Assembly: GCA_014529385.2 (NCBI GenBank)
Contig: CM043948.1
Span: 24,486,451-24,550,450, forward strand
Direction of reading: 5' to 3'
DNA from: Adiantum capillus-veneris
Taxonomy: Eukaryota; Streptophyta; Polypodiopsida; Polypodiales; Pteridaceae
Length of the DNA stretch: 64,000 nt
This document shows positions 1 to 11,640 of this stretch, piece by piece. A program made the translations under genes and the position numbers. Positions within the stretch are counted from its first letter, which is position 1. Every line of letters begins with the position of its first letter. The notes beneath the pieces are model-generated. The model worked only from the letters and a program-made list of their open reading frames with translations, searched no databases and was not told the origin of the DNA.

Positions 1-740
1 GGATGTCTGAAAAAAGAACATCCTTCAAGTACAAGATGTACTTGTGTGTGGAGGTAACTCTAAACAATCTGCGACAAGAGTGAGAGGGACCCTCATTCAT
101 TGCTCCACACTGGCTAAACCGAACTGCTTGAGTTCCTAGACCATGTTGTATCCCATGTGAAAACATTTGCCAAATCGAATCCTACAAGTGGATTCATAAC
201 AACATAATGTACTTTGGACACTACGGCCCAAAATACTTGTTTCGACATGCCCTTGGCATGGCCCTGGGGATTGAATTGAAAGGTCAGTTACCCGTATTCA
301 AATGCAGAGGAGTACATTCCCCCCCTGTGAAAAAACCAAGCAACATTGCACTAGAAACCCTGGGTGTTGCCTTCGCAATCCAAACCCGTTGGGTAGAATC
401 TACGTAGTCAAACCCCTTGGTAAGACCCTTTGTAGAAATTGCTCAACTAGCAGGTAACGGTAACCAACCTAGTTAACCGTGTACAGAATGATGAGAATCA
501 ACCTGAAAAGGTGAATTTTTCCGCTACCGCGTGGTAGATTACAGAATTCTTTCCTTGAAAGTATAACGAGAATAGATCAACCTGTGATCATCAATGCGTA
601 TGGGGTGATTTAATAAGCACCCACTGGGTCGTATCCCAATACTGTGATGCCATAGACACTCATAGTGCTATAGAGAGAGCAAGAAATCCACACAAGTGAG
701 ATGCCTAGCTCGTATCAACAGCCATGTTGTCTCAATTGTT
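1..740. repeat. Dispersed repeat, copy 1
   Basis: This stretch aligns by eye to 46108-46850 in the same orientation. Both copies share the run around TGTCTGAAAAAAGAACAT, the GTACAAGATGTACTTGTG segment, the GAGAGGGACCCTCATT segment and the later TCTTTCCTTGAAAGT block. The copy begins at or before the window edge. No convincing protein is encoded. The family is not recognised; it may be the non-coding part of a larger retroelement. Confidence 0.75.
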
Positions 741-3590
741 TGCTGCCTCTAGACTCCATGGTATAGATCAGCTGATATAAGTGCAAGAGTATCAAAAACT
801 CACTTGAGCATCGCACTAGAAACATATAGTGCAAACATGACACCCTAATTCTCTGAAATGACAAGACTCTTGCTCGTCCATTAAGGTTGATATATTCGAT
901 GTGTACTCCACTGGGCAGATCTGTTTGATCATAAGGACAATCACCCAAGGAATGCCAAAAGTTGGGTCCTACCCAAAATTTGACAATGGATCTTAGCCAA
1001 CCTGTGTGTGGCTCCTAGCTGTTACGGAAATTAGTGTTCAAGCGATAAACCGATGAAAACTAATGTGAATGGCATCGTGGCCAATTTGTAGCCGAGAGTT
1101 AGAGCACCTTGGCTCATATTGAGTCCCAAACAAAACATGTATCAAAAGCTTCTTAGAAAGTTTTCATTATTCTTGAGAGAAATAAGAAAAAGAGAGAGAA
1201 GAAGAACATGCTAGGCTGAGGAACTTCCCTTAAGGTTTTAGAGTGTGCACCCAAGCTATGTGCTCTTACGCATCTTATGCCTAAATTGCAGCTTATCGGA
1301 TAAGCATTCCACAGTTTTCCGGTATGACTCTCGCATTGAGAGAGGGAACTGAAAAACAGAAAACTAATTGCGACCTACCTACCATGCAGGGGTCGTGATT
1401 TAGGACAACTTAGCATTGGCACTTTGCCCGTACAATAAGTCCTTGATTTAGGTTCCTGTTAGTGTTGGTGTGTGTTAATAGCAACCAACAATCATATTAA
1501 ACAACCCATCCTTAGTCTGTCCTTGATAGAGTTGCGAGTGTGATAGCGGAAGCGTAATGCATGAAGTGGTAGAATTGAATCCACCTACTAGCATGCCTTG
1601 CATGCATAATTGTAAGCCCTTGCGGAGAGTAATGGCCTCAACCGTGAGAACCAAACCATAAGTGCCTTGCACAGTTTTAGACTGGTAGGGATTCTGTGAG
1701 GTGTTATTCCCTATTTTGTCAAATTTTTCAAACTTGTGTGCCACTGCCCGTGATTCCAACTCATTGGGCAGTACATTGGCACAAGGGAGAAGCCTTGCTT
1801 CATGTAAAAGTGTCAAAGAACTGGTCATCCTGCTGAAACTAGTTGTCTGGAGATGTTAGAAGAAAAGATCGCTCAAATGTAGAGCATAACCATCTCTGTT
1901 GCGCGAGAGAAAGTTGGCCTGAAATATCCTGCAGGCATATGAAGAAATTCCCCAAAGGAGTGTGCTCATAGCATACGCCAAATGGGAAAAATATCAACTT
2001 AAGAGTTGGAGATTGAAGCCTTGCTTCACATAAATATGTTTGTGTTGAAAGCCTATGGCGGTAGATACCATAACAAAAAGAATCGACCGTGTCAAGCAAT
2101 TTCAATTGAAATTAACCAGTATTGTGTGGTAAGCATCCTCCATCAGCGTGTAGAAACAATGACAAGGAGTCGGCCATGCCGAGCAACTTACCCTTGCATC
2201 AAGTCAAGCAACAAAATGTGTCTATCTCCTTGAGAGACCCAAACACTGCAAATTTGGTATGCATTGGCATCTAATTAAACCGTTGTCAAACTGTGCGTCA
2301 ATTCAAGGCAGTATAGACTCAAGCCATGCGTGAGGTTAATTGACATTGTTCCTATGTCAACAATGTATGCCAGTAACACCATAGTAGATGCATACATTCA
2401 ACAAAGACTTATCATTTTCAAAGTCAATACAAGTTGTGCTTGTCTGCAATCTTCAAAAGTTTAATGCGGCATGTCATGCATTATTCAAATTGTGCAAATG
2501 ATAAGAATATTTTGGACGCATAAACCGTATGCCCTGCTGTAAAAACCTTCAAGCCATGCTTGAAAATCCAATAGACCCCTTGGGCGGCAATCACGGCACA
2601 AATTGGCATTTGCAAACCCAACAAAGTGCAGATGATTTCTTAACCAAATCAACAGTAAAGTGTAAAAAGACAAACGAGTACCTGAAAGTTTGTCAGATTT
2701 CCAGTATGCTTGGTAGTATGCCGGAAGACCTGCAACAAGTAGCAATTCCGCCTGAATTTTTGACTGCACTATCCCTTGGATAACCATAACTGGAAATTCC
2801 CGTCTACATGTCGACTCCTGCACGTCAAACCGCTATAGCTTGCCGATTGTAAGCGATTATGGCGCCATGCGAGCCGGGCATACTTTTGGTCGAGCTTGGC
2901 ACATTTTGTTATCGGCTTTGCTTACTTATTCAATTTGTAGGCCTCTCGATCCTTGGTGTCCTTAGTCTGACCATGGTCGAAGAACCCTAAATCCTTCCTT
3001 CGCAACACATGCATGGCTTGTTTCTTGTTTCTTGTATGCATCTTGCATGATCCTGAATGTTGAATCGCCTTCATGCGGGTGATGAATTCCATATTTCCTC
3101 TTGCATGTGTCCATGTGCAACAGAAATTGCAAAATTGAGAGCGGTCCATGGCCCTTGGCTCGACCATGAACTGTCCTGCATGGTGCAACTTGGCCGTCGT
3201 GTGCGCATCATCACACAAGTTTGCAAGCGATGGTGGGAGGGTGCTCTTAGGATGGCCTTAGGGCTACCCCTTGGGCAACCATTTGTGAACAAAAAAAAAA
3301 AAAAAGAATTGCCTCCGTGCAGTGATGGTGGCCTCTGCGCCGATGGGGAAAAGCTTCACCAAGAGCCTTGAGATGATCATCTGTCGATGGCCATGTGACG
3401 AAAATCCCTGCTCATTCTGTTGCAAACACATAGAGGGAGAGAGCACTCAATTCTGTGAAGGTCGATGCTCTCCCCTCCCCCCTTGTAAGCGGGCCTGCAC
3501 ACGCCCTATTTCTCAAAAGGTTCACCCGCCTCCTCTGCTAAGCCCTCTTGCCTACGGTTTCTGCTGTCGAATCTGTCAAGCTCCTCTGTA
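741..3590. other. Non-coding stretch, no gene recognised
   Basis: About 2.85 kb with only short random reading frames on both strands, none with a recognisable domain. Composition is mixed with no clear tandem structure apart from an A-tract near 3290. It may continue the repeat at 1-740, but no second copy is present here to test that. Confidence 0.5.
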
Positions 3591-3596
3591 GCCACT

Positions 3597-3600
<4 letters not shown>

Positions 3601-3641
<41 letters not shown>

Positions 3642-3719
3642 TGCTTCGGACAGAGAGAGAGAGAGAGAGAGAGAGGGTTGCTTCGGACAGAGGGAGGCTA
3701 TGCCTTATGCTTCGATCGT

Positions 3720-3752
<33 letters not shown>
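3601..3752. repeat. (GA)n microsatellite cluster
   Basis: Three GA tracts at 3601-3638, 3652-3675 and 3724-3752. The first two are each followed by the same GGTTGCTTCGGACAGAG spacer, so tract plus spacer was itself tandemly duplicated. Confidence 0.95.
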
Positions 3753-3753
<1 letters not shown>

Positions 3754-3960
3754 CGCTGCATGCTTCATACAACCTTCCCCCCTCCTCCATGGATCCTTTT
3801 CCCCTAGCTCTGATATCAGTCACAGGGCAAGGGGACTGGAACATGCTAATATCCACCCAGACATGCCCTATATAGGCCCTTGGCCTGCTAAATATAGGGA
3901 CCCCCTTGACTGCATGTCCATCCTGGCCCTTGGCCGTGACTGGTCCTACCCTTGTCCTGA

Positions 3961-4400
3961 CAAGATTAGGTTAAGATTTAAATTAGATTTAAGATTAGGT
4001 TAGATTACATTTAGGTTTATTTTAGATTTAAGATTACATTAGATTTAGGTTTATGTTGAGTTTAAGATTAAATTAGATTTAGATTTATGTTAGATTTAAG
4101 ATTAGATTGGATTTAGATTTAAGTTAGATTACATTTATGTTTAGGATTTAAGAGTATATTAAATTTAGGTTTATGCTGAGTTTAAGATTAGATTAGATTT
4201 AGATTTGCAAGATTTAAGATTAAATAGGTTAGATTTAAGATTAAATTAGATTTAGATTTAAGTTAGATTACATTAACGTTTAGGTTAGATTTAAGATTAG
4301 ATTAGATTTAGGTTTATGTTGAGTTTAAGATTAGATTAGATCTAGATTTATGTTAGATTTAAGATTAGATTATATTAGATTTAGGCTAGATTTTAGGGCA
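3961..4400. repeat. Degenerate TTAGATT-type minisatellite
   Basis: About 440 bp made almost entirely of variants of TTAGATTTAAGATTAGATT interspersed with TTTAGGTTTATG. The G residues are nearly all in TTTAG/TTTAGG contexts, which resembles a decayed derivative of the plant telomere heptamer TTTAGGG. Descent from telomere repeats is inference; simple AT-rich slippage could give the same picture. Confidence 0.85.
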
Positions 4401-4979
4401 TGTCAATGAAGGCTTTGCCCAAAGAGCAAACACTAGGTACACAACAATATGTATATTCCCATCAGAACCTGACACTTATTAACTCACCCACTAACCATGT
4501 TCAATTAGCTCAAGATCACCATATGTTTAATTAAGTTAGATTTAAGATTACATTTTGGATTTAGTTTTTATATTAAAGTCTATCTTCGGGATTACAGAAA
4601 AAAATTAGAGCTAGGCGAACGTTGATCCCTCTCTTCCTCTCTACAGATGCGACCTTAAGTTGGAAAGCTTTCAACGGCATGATATTCAGATTGGAGGCCA
4701 ACATGTAATGCGCTAAGTAATCTTTTGAACAAGGATCTGATGTGAAGAGATGTTAAGATGCTGTGAATTGCTACAGCTAGAGAAGAGACAAAGGGGTTTT
4801 GTCCACTACATGCACTTTCATGTAGACGTGGGTGTGTAGATTTCTCGTACCCACAAATATAGGCATTGACCAATAAAGACGAGATTATAACCCGGTGGTT
4901 CTAATCTCCGTGCACCTTTAGACCGAGGTGTGCGGAGATCGGACATGACTAGAGAATGTGAGGTAGTTTGCAGTGTGAA

Positions 4980-4982
<3 letters not shown>
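4401..4982. other. Non-coding spacer
   Basis: No coding region or structured element recognised. It lies between the TTAGATT minisatellite and a GA microsatellite. Confidence 0.5.

Positions 4983-5038
<56 letters not shown>
4983..5038. repeat. (AG)n microsatellite
   Basis: Uninterrupted AG dinucleotide tract of about 56 bp, upstream of the CACTA transposase remnant. Confidence 0.97.
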
Positions 5039-5040
<2 letters not shown>

Positions 5041-5286
5041 GACGGAGGATGCCAATAGAAGATTAAATTTATGTCTAGGCTATAAGGTTTTTACATTCAT
5101 TATGAGTAGTGACGACGATGTGGGCCGTTCAATCGAAATACCTATCTCTCAACAAGGACCTTATGTCCTTGTAATCAATGCAAACATGCTGTGCGACAGA
5201 CAAAACGCGTTTCTTTGCAGCACGTTCACAAATTTAACAAGTTTGATCCATCTATTATAGATTGAGTTATTGCCAATTATAGCTCG

Positions 5287-6104
5287 TTGGACTCTGACGC
5301 TGGCCAACAAGCAGCAATCTTACAACCCAATAGACATGTTCGCAGGCGCTTTGGTCAAGCAACATACGTGAGGCCACAAGATGTAGCTTCTGACAGCTCA
5401 GAGGATGATCATGTAGACCACATTACCAACGAGACAATGCTTGAGCCCGAGATCGATGAAATGATCAAGACGATTATGGATTCAGAAAGGCTTATCTATG
5501 CTGATATGAAAAGTGAAGCCGATACGCCATTGTATGATGGAGCAAGTGTGTCTAGATTGAAGGCGCTCCTGGTTCTTATCAACAAGCAGGCAAAGTTTGG
5601 ATGGAGTGACACTAGCGTCACAACGCTTTTCAGGTGATCTATTACAATGTGTTTACTTCAATAAAAAACTCTAGATGTATAATGATCTGATAGATTACTT
5701 ACACAAGTGTATCACATTTTTTTCGTTGTGTAGATTTCTCGAAGAGCACATACTGCCAGCTGATAATGTGATGCCAGATTCCAGAGAGGAAGCAAGAAAA
5801 ATCTTGCAAAACTTGGGTCTGGATTACAATTCGATTCACGCTTGTCCTAACGACTGCATTCTTTTCAGAGGGGAATACATAGACATGGAGAAGTGCCCGA
5901 AATGTGATTCTGAGAGATATCGAGTAGATCTCCACGGACAAAAAATTCCACAAAAGGTATTGCGATATTTTCCTCTGCTTCCTCGCATCAAGCATTTCTT
6001 TGAATGTAAGTCCATGGATGCCCTAGCATCATGGCACGAGGAGAGTAGATCTTCAGATGGTGTGCTAAGGATTCCTGCTGATTGTGCAGCCTGGAAACAT
6101 ATCG
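5287..6104 (+). pseudogene. CACTA (En/Spm) TNP2-like transposase fragment
   Basis: TNP2 is the DNA-cutting transposase of plant CACTA transposons. Diagnostic signs are the stretch HACPNDCILFRGEY followed by a CPKC zinc-knuckle-like pair, the KVLRYFPLLPRIKHFF block, and DGVLRIPADCAAW, all in TNP2 order. Exon 1 (from about 5287) ends at 5633 and exon 2 starts at 5734. A 100-bp intron, GT at 5634 and AG at 5733, rejoins the frame in phase 2. The reading frame probably starts further upstream, since open coding-like sequence precedes the first ATG. The catalytic C-terminal part is missing: after about residue 250 the frame runs straight into gypsy integrase sequence. No CACTA terminal repeats were found. 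It is a truncated, non-autonomous relic. Confidence 0.88.
5634..5733 (+). other. Spliceosomal intron in TNP2 fragment
   Basis: The donor CAG/GTGATC and acceptor TTGTGTAG/ATTTC flank 100 bp of T-rich DNA. Removing it joins two TNP2-like segments without a frame change, whereas reading through hits a stop at once. Confidence 0.8.
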
Positions 6105-6313
6105 GCGCATATGGCAGACATTTTTCTCTAAAGATCACCTTGCATAAGATCTTGCAAGAGGGGTATGTATGGCCTAGTTTGCACAAGGATGTTTATTGGT
6201 GTAGGTATTGCAATAGATGTGAAGAATTTGGGAAGAGAGTGTTGAAGCCAAAGCTACGAAAAACTATTATGGTATTTGATGTGTTTGAAAAGTGGGGGAT
6301 TGATGCAATAGGT
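6105..6313 (+). pseudogene. Ty3/gypsy A integrase, N-terminal part
   Basis: Integrase inserts retrotransposon cDNA into the genome. This piece carries the zinc-binding end of the H2C2 domain (HKILQEGYVWPSLHKDV then CRYCNRCEEFGK) and the start of the DDE core with the first catalytic Asp in WGIDAIG. It is in one open frame with the upstream TNP2 fragment, so the element is cut at its 5' side at about 6104. It is also interrupted at 6313, after the glycine codon of DAIG, by the LTR element that follows. The protein resumes at 15708 with a PLPITSRGKSY block. Confidence 0.88.
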
Positions 6314-7238
6314 TGTTAACTGAGTCAATGTCCGTTAACAGAAGCTGCTAAAGACCAAAGACGTACGGATGCACATTGAAGATCAACATGAAGAAGCAGT
6401 AAAGATTGGAGCTACACATTTTCCACGTTTTCCCAAAATGATCACATATTGTAAATTCCCGATTTATTTCAAGCCATTGTAATATTTCTGATGTGTTACG
6501 GGCTCGATGGGAGTTCCAAGCTATAAATGATAGGTCGGTTACTATCCCTAGGTTGCAGATTCAGTAAGTGGTGGACCCCTAAAGGCCTTAAGCGCCCGGA
6601 CATTGCATATTTTTACCCTAGGTATATAAGGTAGTCTGTAAAAGAAATTAGGGTTCTCAAGCTCATTGGTTGAGAGCACTCTTTGGTGAGAGCTCTTGAG
6701 GTGTGTGGCTATGGAGTCTTTGAGCTTCTCCTTGCTCATGAGACTTGATTAACACTAATCAATGATTCATTCTCTCTCACTATGCCTTTCTCTTACTTCT
6801 TATGATTGCCTATGATGCTTAGATTAATTAGATCTTAACTAATTAGTGGTTAATCCCTCTCTAATCTTGTGTGATTGCCCTCTTTTGCTTGTGTGTGCAT
6901 GTAGGTTTGATTGGAGTGTGGTGCTTGATAGATCTATGTGTGTGTGCTTGCGATTAGTGTGTTGCATGCTAGGATTAGTGTTGTGTGCATCTTGCAATCG
7001 TAGTGTGTGTGATTGGGTTGATTGGAGGTGAAGATAAGTGGGTTTGGAGATTGCCCTTCATTGCGGCTTCACTCCTCCATAGTCCAAGAAGCTCACCTTG
7101 TAGAGTTAACCATTTGTGTTGCCACGATTAGCTCACTAACCGTGTGAGTGTTTCCATGCCCTAGCCGGGTAGCTTATCCCTCTATATTGACAATTTTTGT
7201 TGGTCATTGGAGCTATTGCAATGATGGAACCCCCAACA
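6314..7238 (+). repeat. 5' LTR of 9.4-kb element
   Basis: Starts TGTTAACTGAGTCA and ends CCCCCAACA. It matches 14786-15707 over its full length. A TATA-like TATATAAG lies at 6623-6630. Relics such as AGCTCATTGGTTGAGAGC are shared by both copies. The 3' half is T/G-rich and gives only chance reading frames. Confidence 0.95.
6623..6630 (+). promoter_or_regulatory. TATA box of the 5' LTR
   Basis: TATATAAG lies about 310 bp into the LTR, after a conserved CCCTAGG. The 3' LTR has TATATAGC at the same place and lacks four bases beside it. Its role as the LTR promoter is inferred from position. Confidence 0.5.
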
Positions 7239-7240
7239 TT

Positions 7241-7258
7241 TGGCATTGTTTCCGGGGA
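7241..7258 (+). promoter_or_regulatory. Primer binding site, tRNA-Asp type (decayed)
   Basis: TGGCATTGTTTCCGGGGA begins two bases after the LTR. Athila/Tat-type gypsy elements use the 3' end of tRNA-Asp, with PBS TGGCGCCGTTGCCGGGGA. Four mismatches are seen, three of which are C-to-T or G-to-A changes. Confidence 0.75.
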
Positions 7259-9560
7259 CGATGGCCTACGTTAGTGTAATTGTGGCATAAACGAATGCGT
7301 TCCCTCACTAATTTCACTTGTGTGTTTATGTTTTTGTGGATTTTGGATGTGTGTGCATGAAGCATTGTGTTCATAATTCCCTAATGTGAAACCGTATCTT
7401 GCCAATTGTGTGTTTACACACTCTAATTTCACACTAACCCCTTGTTAATTTGACTAATTTTTGCTACTTACTAATTTGCTATGAAGGATTGGAGCATTCG
7501 ACCATTCAATTGATCTTCAACGGAAAGGTAATCAAGGTGGTATTCTCGACCTCCCTAGAATCTAGAGATGTGTAGAATTGTGTAGATATCTCACCATGAT
7601 GATGCAATGTAATGCTATGCTATGTTAATGCAATGTGGATTGAAAATTTTGTGATTTTTGTTTTCACGCCGTCGTAATGCCGGAATTTTTAAGAATTGAT
7701 GGCGCATGAATTTGACAAGTTTCAATTGCTAATTGATGATTGTGGATTGCTAATTGGGTACCTAATTGAGTTAACTACATATTGCATGTTTGGATGGTCA
7801 ATTTCAAGTGTGTGTGCACTGTAATTGAGTGTGTGTATGTCTAATTTTAGGTGTGTGTGCACTATTTTGCCCATGTTTGTGAACTTAGAAATCAATGTGT
7901 GCGTTATGATTTTTCAATTGTGATGATTGATTTGTGTTGTGCTCATGCCCAACTACTGATTTGTGAAGTTACATTGCAAATCCGACAAGTTTAACCCTTT
8001 TGTGTGCGTACCTAAAGATTGGTAAAAACTACCAATTTTTTAGTGTGTGTGTGCCTAAAAAAGTGTTCAATTTGCATGATTGATTCAATGTTTTGATTGC
8101 ATGATTGATGTGTTTAATGATTAAATGTTGTGTTTTTGTGCTCAAAATAGGGATTTACACGCTCTAATTGCGTCAATTGTTGACCTAATTTTGTCGATAA
8201 TTTTGACGGTTTAATTGCCTAATCTTGAGTTTATTGATAAAATTGTTTGGCAATTGAATTGATGTGCTTTTGACAATTTTATTTGGCTGCACTATTCCGC
8301 AATGTGTGGAGAATTTGTAGAAAATTTTTGGTAATTTTTGCATTAATTTTTGGGTAATTCCATAAAAAATTGATATTTTGCGATCTTTATGAGCTATTTT
8401 GTGTGTGCGTATTTACGGCATCATTTTGTTCGCATATGTGCCCTCCATGGTTGAGTTTTGAGCGTTTTACTATTTTCGGGGGTCGGGTGGACAATTTTGT
8501 CGAAATTGGCGTTTTCGGTAAAAGTCGCTATTTTGGGTGTGCTTTTGCGTATCGGAAATGTTCGGTTGTGAATATCGGTGATTTTCTAAGATTCCTAGAA
8601 TTTTTTGGACTTTTTTGGCAAATTTTGGGATTTTCTGATGATTTTTGGAGTTTCGGTTAATTTCCGGTCTATTTTTGGCATTTTTGCACGTTCGGGAAAA
8701 AAAAAGGAGGGGGGGGGGGGGGGGGGGGGGGGGGGACCGGTTTCGAGCTCGACACCATGCCTTGCGGCGCGGAAAACATCTTCGTCGACTAGATCCTTAC
8801 GATTGCTTGTCAGCTTCAAACTTCTCTTCCTCTTCTTTCCGTCCGCGTGAACCCATCCACTCACTCTCTCTCTTCTCTTACTCTCTCTCTCTCCCTTATT
8901 CTCTCTTCCTCGGGTCCAATGTATTTTAAACGGCTAAAATCATAAAATCCCCGTTAGATTTTGAGCTTCCCTTGAAGAAAACCGGAGAAATTTACACAAG
9001 TTTTGTGTAAATATCAGCAAAAGCTTCAAATTTTGACCAAAAAACTGGTAGAATTTCAAGTTGCCCTTATTTTCTTCGGTTAGAAATAATGTATTTTTCT
9101 AGCCCTGCCCTCTCTTCTCACTTTCTCTCTTTATCTTACTCATTCTCTCTCTCTTCCCTCCCTCACTCCCAACGTGATCCCCCTCTAACCCTCTCTCTTG
9201 TCTTATTCTCTCTGTCTCTCTAGCTCCCTCTCACTCTAAACCCCCTAAGTCCAACTTGCTCTCTCTCTTAACTCTCTCCTCGTGCCTTGTCGTGTAGCCC
9301 CCACCTGCAGCGCGTCGTCAAGCACCTCTCTCTCTCTTCTCTTGCACGCCTTGCCAGGTCAGCACGTCAGCGCCGCAGCCGTCCCACTCTCTCTCTCATT
9401 CTCTGCTGCGCAGAAAGTGGACCCTGCCGTCGTAGTCTCTCTCTGACCGCATTCAATGCCCGCCAGGCTATAGATTCCACCCCGTCAACGGCCTCAGCTC
9501 ACAGGTAACTTGTAAGCACCAGGTAATTTCCTTTTTTATTAGTTTTTGATTAATTTATTA
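7259..9560 (+). other. Non-coding leader of 9.4-kb element
   Basis: About 2.3 kb without recognisable coding sequence. The first 1.4 kb is T/G-rich with many TGTGTGTGC words. Then comes a TTTTTGG-rich block, a 27-base G homopolymer at 8709-8735, and a CT-rich block (about 8850-9450) full of CTCTCTCT and CCCTC runs. The short frames across the G and CT tracts are low-complexity artefacts. Confidence 0.6.
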
Positions 9561-9868
9561 TTAGTCAAAATTATTTATAAAAAATTTAAAAAGAAAATCA
9601 CAAATCAAAACTTTAATATAAAATCACAAACATCAAATTAAAATCCATAAAAAGAATAAAAAATCAAAAAATTCAAATAAAATAAAATAAAAAAGTCATT
9701 GAAAAAAATTAAAAAAGAAACTAAAAATTTCAAAAAAATAAAAAATTCATAGAAAAATCACAAAAAATTAAAAACCTTATAAAAAATTACAAAAAAATTA
9801 AAACTTTACAGAAATAAATCATAATAAATGGAAAGCTCATAAAAAATCAATAAAAGGGATTAAAATGT
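9561..9868. repeat. A-rich direct duplication, left copy
   Basis: Sequence from AGTCAAAATTATTTAT to GGGATTAAAATGTT recurs at 10757-11064 in the same orientation with few changes. The two copies flank the copia gag remnant. Confidence 0.9.
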
Positions 9869-9879
9869 TTATGCGTTTA

Positions 9880-10753
9880 ACATAGATAAAGGTAGCAATG
9901 TCAGTTCATACCTGAATGAGTTTAACAATGTGTTTACTCAATTGAGATCAAAGGGGCTTAGTTTCAATGATGAAATGAAAGATATTTGCTTGCTATGTTC
10001 TTTGTTGCATCATGGGATATGTTTAACACTTCCATTTTATTTCTATGGTCCTTGCTTGCATCATGGGATACATTTAACACTACCATTAGTAACTCCGTCC
10101 CTAAAGGCAAGCTTGTTTTTAGCAATATTACTAAGCACTTTACTCAGATTCGACATCAGTCTCTTGACACTAGTGGGCATGGTGATGCATATATGGAAAG
10201 TGAAAATAACCAGAGGAACACTCAAAGGCAGAGAGGTTGTAGTCGTAGTTGTAGTTGTTCCCGGGATTGCAAGGATACACATAGCAAGAGTCGTGGACAT
10301 GGCACAAGAAACATTGAATGCTACCATTGTCACAAGAAAGGACAAATAAAAAAGGATTGTCATTTTATTGAAAAGAGAGAAAGGTAGAGCCATTGTCATA
10401 ACTTTTGTACCTTCTAAGAGTAGTGTGAAGATAGACTATCTGAATGTCATTAAATCTTCACATGTTGATGTTGTTCTTGACGTGGCGCAGTCATCAGGTG
10501 TACTAGTCTTCGCTTCTGATTTGAGTCCACATGCATTGTTAGCTCTTGATGAATGCTATGTGTAGAGGTGCAACTTTTCATGGTACTCCTCACAAGGAAT
10601 GTTTCTCTAGTTATACTTCTACACATGCTTTAGTTAAGCTGGGTGATTCTCATCAGCTTGACATGCATTGTTAGCTCTTGATGAATGCTATGCGTAGAGG
10701 TGCAACTTTTCATGGTACTCCTCACAAGGAATGTTTCTCTAGTTATACTTCTC
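9880..10753 (+). pseudogene. Ty1/copia gag-protease remnant
   Basis: Copia Gag packages the element RNA. This piece shows a UBN2-type gag stretch (QLRSKGLSFNDEMK, then a WDTFNTTISNS-like block). It is followed by an SR/KR-rich spacer and a zinc-knuckle relic, CYHCHKKGQIKKDC, in which the expected histidine is replaced. After that comes the region just past the protease active site (GATFHGTPHKECFSSYTS). The protease Asp is not preserved. Frames shift around 10050-10080 next to a roughly 60-bp internal duplication. RT, integrase and LTRs are absent. Confidence 0.8.
10530..10753 (+). repeat. Tandem duplication of copia protease segment
   Basis: About 90 bp beginning CATGCATTGTTAGCTCTTG occurs at 10530-10620 and again at 10662-10753, differing at one base in the visible core (CTATGTGTAG versus CTATGCGTAG). 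A 41-bp piece of the same gene lies between them. Confidence 0.9.
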
Positions 10754-10756
10754 TAG

Positions 10757-11064
10757 TCAAAATTATTTATAAAAAATTTAAAAAGAAAATCACAAATCAA
10801 AACTTTAATATAAAATCACAAACATCAAATTAAAATCCATAAAAAGAATAAAAAATCAAAAAATTCAAATAAAATAAAATAAAATAATCATTGAAAAAAA
10901 TCAAAAAAGAAACTAAAAATTTCAAAAACACAAAAATTTCAAAAAAAAAAAATCATAGAAAAATCACAAAAAATAAAAACCTTATAAAAAATCACAAAAA
11001 AATTAAAACTTTACAGAAATAAATCATAATAAATGGAAAGCTCATAAAAAATCAATAAAAGGGA
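10757..11064. repeat. A-rich direct duplication, right copy
   Basis: Second copy of the 9561-9868 segment. Its right flank continues in the same A-rich style (11065-11340), so this copy appears to sit in the original context and the left copy is the duplicate. Direction is inference. Confidence 0.9.
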
Positions 11065-11640
11065 TTAAAATGTTCACATAAAAATAGAAAACACATAGAA
11101 AAATCAATAAAATTCCAAAAATTCACAAATAAATCATTAAAAAATCAAAAACTGATTAAAAAAAGACCAATAAATTGTAAAAATAATAAAATCTTCAAAT
11201 AAATCACAAAAAAGTTAGAAAATTCACAAGAAATTCCCTAAAAATCAAAACCTCCCCAAAAAAGCATAAAAAATCATAAAAGTACTAAAAAAATAGAAAA
11301 TTTAAAATTTCACATAAAATTAAGAAAAATAAAAAGAAAGTGGCAGAAAGTGTCGGAAATAGTTAGAAAAAATCAGAAAGACCCACAAAAGCGAGAAAGA
11401 GCCAAAAAAATAGAAAAAAACTCACCGTCGGAAAATCACACCGAGCAAACCGCGATTAAAAGAGAACAAGTGAAAAGAAAGAAAAGCCGGAAGTGTAGTG
11501 CACATCGAGCAAACACAGCAAACCGAGCACTCCGTGCAAAGCGGATTAGATCAGCCAAAAAATCAAGCAAAATGACCAATTCGAAGCAGTTGAGCGGGAG
11601 TCAAATTTCAAAAATTTTTGCACGCTAGAACTTGGCTAGT
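11065..11640 (+). other. A-rich tract with lysine-rich frame
   Basis: AAAAATCAAAAA-type low-complexity DNA. A 92-codon open frame at 11350-11628 is rich in Lys, Arg, Ser and Asn and matches no family I know. It is probably a by-product of A-rich composition rather than a gene. Confidence 0.5.

Noticed and set aside
3057-3371. 104-codon + frame and overlapping minus frames
   Set aside because: Competing frames overlap on both strands, the frame crosses an A-tract, and no domain or conserved pattern is visible.
6846-7031. 61-codon frames in the LTRs (also 15316-15501) as genes
   Set aside because: They fall in matching positions of the two LTRs and consist of Cys/Val/Leu codons from TGTGTG-rich DNA; not protein-like.
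11350-11628. Lys-rich ORF as a DNA-binding protein
   Set aside because: It lies in A-rich DNA whose composition alone gives Lys/Asn/Arg codons; no motif.
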